A program made the position numbers and the translations under genes. Below are positions 61,974-64,000 of a DNA stretch of 64,000 bases, piece after piece. Source of the stretch: Petaurus breviceps papuanus (lineage: Eukaryota > Chordata > Mammalia > Diprotodontia > Petauridae); the NCBI GenBank assembly GCA_028583685.1, contig JAMXIF010000065.1, positions 38,207,504 through 38,271,503 on the forward strand, read 5' to 3'. The notes below the pieces were generated by a model that had not been told where the DNA came from, did not search any database, and saw nothing but the letters and a program-made list of their open reading frames with translations. The stretch's first letter is position 1. Every line of letters starts with the position of its first letter.

Positions 61974-63252
61974 CTGGGTTTGTTTTAACAGGTAGATTCC
62001 CAAATATTTTATAATGCCTACAGTAACTTTAAATGGGATTTCTCTTTCTATCTCTTGCTGTTGAATTTCATTAGAAAAATACAGGAATGCCAAGGATTTA
62101 TGTGGGTTTATTTTATAACCTGCAACTTTGCCAAATTTACTTACTGTCTCAAGTAGTTTTTTTAATTGATTCTCTAGGATTCTCTAATTATATCATCATA
62201 TCATCTGCAAAGAGTGATAACTTGGTCTCTTCTTTGCCTAATTTGATTCCTTTGATTTCTTTTTCTTCTCTAATTGCTACTGCTAACATTTCAGGTACCA
62301 GAATAAATAAGAGGGGTGATAGGGGACACCCTTGTTTCACCCCTGATCTTATTGGAAATGCTTCTAGCTTATCCCCATTACATATAACACTTGCTGATGG
62401 CTTTAGATAGATGCCACCTATTATTTGAAGGAAGACTCCATTTATTCCTATACTTGCTAGTGTTTTTTTTTAAATAAGCAATCAGGGTTAAGTAACTTGC
62501 TTAAGGTTACACGGCCAGTTATTTCTGGGTGTGGTGCTGAGCGTCTGAGCCCGGATTTGATCCCCAGGTCATCCCGACACTGGGGCCGGTGCTCTTACTT
62601 GCTGAGCCACCTGGCCACCCCTAAGCAATTAGGATTAAGTAACTTATTAAAGGTTACACAGCCAGGTGTTTCTGGGTGGGTGCTAAATGTCTGAGCCCAG
62701 ATTCGATCCCCCAGGTCATCCCGACACTGGGGCTGGTGCTCTTACTCACTGTGTTACCTGGCCGCCCCCCTGGGTTTGTTTTGACAGGTAGATTCCCAAA
62801 TATTTTATAATGCCTACAGTAATTTTAAATGGGATTTCTCTTTCTATCTCTTGCTGTTGGATTTCATTAGAAAAATACAGGAATGCCAAGGATTTATGTG
62901 GGTTTATTTTATAACCTGCAACTTTGCCAAATTTACTTATTGTCTCAAGAAGTTTTTTACTTGATTTTCTAGGATTCTCTAAGTATATCATCATATCATC
63001 TGCAAAGAGTGATAACTTGGTCTCTTCTTTGCCTAATTTGATTTCTTTTTCTTCTCTAATTGCTACTGCTAACATTTCAGGTACCAGAATGAATAAGAGG
63101 GGTGATAGTGGACACCCTTGTTTCACCCCTGATCTTATTGGAAATGCTTCTAGCTTATCCCCATTACATATAACACTTGCTGATGGCTTTAGATAGATGC
63201 CACCTATTATTTTAAGGAAGACTCTATTTATTCCTATACTTTCTAGTGTTTT
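61974..63252. repeat. Tandem duplication of an L1 segment, period about 796 bp
   Basis: 61974-62470 and 62770-63252 are the same L1 segment, differing by roughly 3 percent by eye plus a 9-bp gap (near 62254). Both copies carry the same SINE-to-L1 junction (CTGGGTTTGTTTTRACAGG). Confidence 0.9.
62465..62769 (-). repeat. Two adjacent SINE copies (B and C) at the duplication junction
   Basis: Copy B (about 62465-62620) carries GGCCAGTTATTTCTGGGTGT. Copy C (about 62621-62769) carries CAGCCAGGTGTTTCTGGGTG, the same diagnostic text as copy A. C is therefore the duplicate of A, while B is a different copy. Confidence 0.85.
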
Positions 63253-63261
63253 TAATAGCAA

Positions 63262-63836
63262 TGGATATGGCCTCTCTCTTAATGTGGATTCTGCCTCTTA
63301 GCATACAAGTGCTGAGAATCTCAACAATCCCTTTCCTTTCTAATCAAGCCAGCTAGCATGTGTAGCTAATGCAAAACATTAACATAGTAGATATATTGTA
63401 AAAGGCTGAATATATTTCCCTCCCTCCTATCCCATCTCCCACTTGTTCTATTCTCTACTTTGATTCCATCCCTTTTCAAAAGTGGGTGCTTCCAACTTCC
63501 CTCTCCCCCCAGCCTGCCCTCCCTTCCATCATTCCCCCCCTCATTCCCTTCCACCCTACTCTCCTGTAGAGTGAGATACCCTATTTAGTGTGTATTTCAT
63601 TCCCTCCCCAAGCCAAAATCAATGAGAATAAGGTTGACGCATTCCCTTTTGCCTTCCTATTCTTTCCCTCAATTGCAACCATTTTCCCTTGCCTCTTCTA
63701 CATGAGATAACTTACCCCATTCTGTCTCTTCCCATCTCCTCTCATTATATTCCTCTCTCAACTCTTAACTTCACCTTTTAAGTATCATCCCTTCCTGTTA
63801 AATTGGTCCTGTGCCCTCTATCTATGTATACCTGTA
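63262..63836. other. Pyrimidine-rich intergenic sequence
   Basis: T/C-rich text with CCCTCCC runs, possibly part of an antisense LINE or another old repeat that I cannot classify. No gene seen. Confidence 0.4.
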
Positions 63837-63976
63837 AACATATATACACACATTCACATATATATATTCATATGCCCATATACCCTCATATATAGACATA
63901 TGTCTATATATGTCTCTCTCTCTCTATATATATATATCTATATATCTATCTGTATCTATCTCTCTATATATATATC
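63837..63976. repeat. TATA / TCTC / TATC compound microsatellite
   Basis: Alternating TATATA, CTCTCT and TATC units to near the window end, directly visible. Confidence 0.93.
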
Positions 63977-64000
63977 TATTCCCTTCAACTGTTTTCATAC

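Larger units (their letters stand above)
60741..63261 (-). repeat. L1 LINE, rearranged: 3' end, internal deletion, ORF2 part, duplicated segment
   Basis: On the minus strand 63261-62746 encodes L1 reverse transcriptase with [15 protein letters not shown] and [13 protein letters not shown], open for 171 codons. 61816-61130 is downstream ORF2. Near 61125 the sequence jumps to the L1 3' end (61125-60741, with complement of TTGCATTGCTGAGAAGAG), so an internal part of ORF2 is missing. SINEs interrupt it at 61807-61972 and 62465-62769. It is a dead copy. Confidence 0.88.

Noticed and set aside
62087-62410. 107-codon + strand frame, and its near copy at 62924-63196
   Set aside because: Both are antisense readings of the duplicated L1 reverse-transcriptase region.
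63262-63836. Pyrimidine-rich stretch considered as an LTR or other viral fossil
   Set aside because: No paired terminal repeats, primer-binding site or coding remnants were seen, so no assignment is made.

Overview
The window is vertebrate nuclear DNA, most probably from a marsupial. Evidence: long introns with GT/AG borders, abundant old MIR, L2 and L3/CR1 fragments, and many copies of the tRNA-derived CORE-SINE typical of marsupials (start near GGCAGCTAGGTGG, a CTCAGTTTCCTCATCTGTAAAATGAG core, end near AGTCGGACACGACTGAA). The species cannot be named from the sequence alone.

One protein-coding gene is present on the + strand: the 3' part of PTPRJ (DEP-1, CD148, receptor-type tyrosine phosphatase eta). 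I could place 23 exons between 1495 and 39865. All have GT/AG splice sites, and joined in order they keep one open frame of about 1304 codons to the stop at 39863-39865. The first exon(s), with signal peptide and promoter, lie upstream. In order the exons encode an N-terminal FN3-like module (1495-1725), eight FN3 modules each on one phase 1-1 exon (4990-22020), a membrane-proximal module over three exons (22494-24583), the transmembrane helix (26068-26155), a basic juxtamembrane segment that includes a 9-nt microexon (28774-28782), and one PTP domain (30029-39865) with KNRYNN, WPD and [10 protein letters not shown] motifs intact. The C-terminus ends GYIA. A 3' UTR of about 1.6 kb, rich in TG and CT repeats, follows.

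Introns are mostly old repeats plus simple-sequence tracts. The most striking tract is about 500 bp of TG-rich repeat (37134-37640) ending about 250 bp before the exon that supplies the catalytic arginine.

The last ~22.5 kb (41491-64000) is intergenic. I find no host gene there, and no olfactory receptor, although OR4 genes flank human PTPRJ. It holds SINEs, MIR, L2 and L3/CR1 copies, a short tandem array (51505-51835), two good CTCF-core matches in locally CpG-rich, non-repeat sequence (46977 and 51139), and a minus-strand L1 (60741-63261) in which a SINE-plus-L1 segment of about 0.8 kb is tandemly duplicated.

No wholly new biological system is evident. The best leads are the microexon, the extra N-terminal FN3-like exon, the two CTCF-like elements, the repeat abutting the 23610 splice donor, and the rearranged L1.
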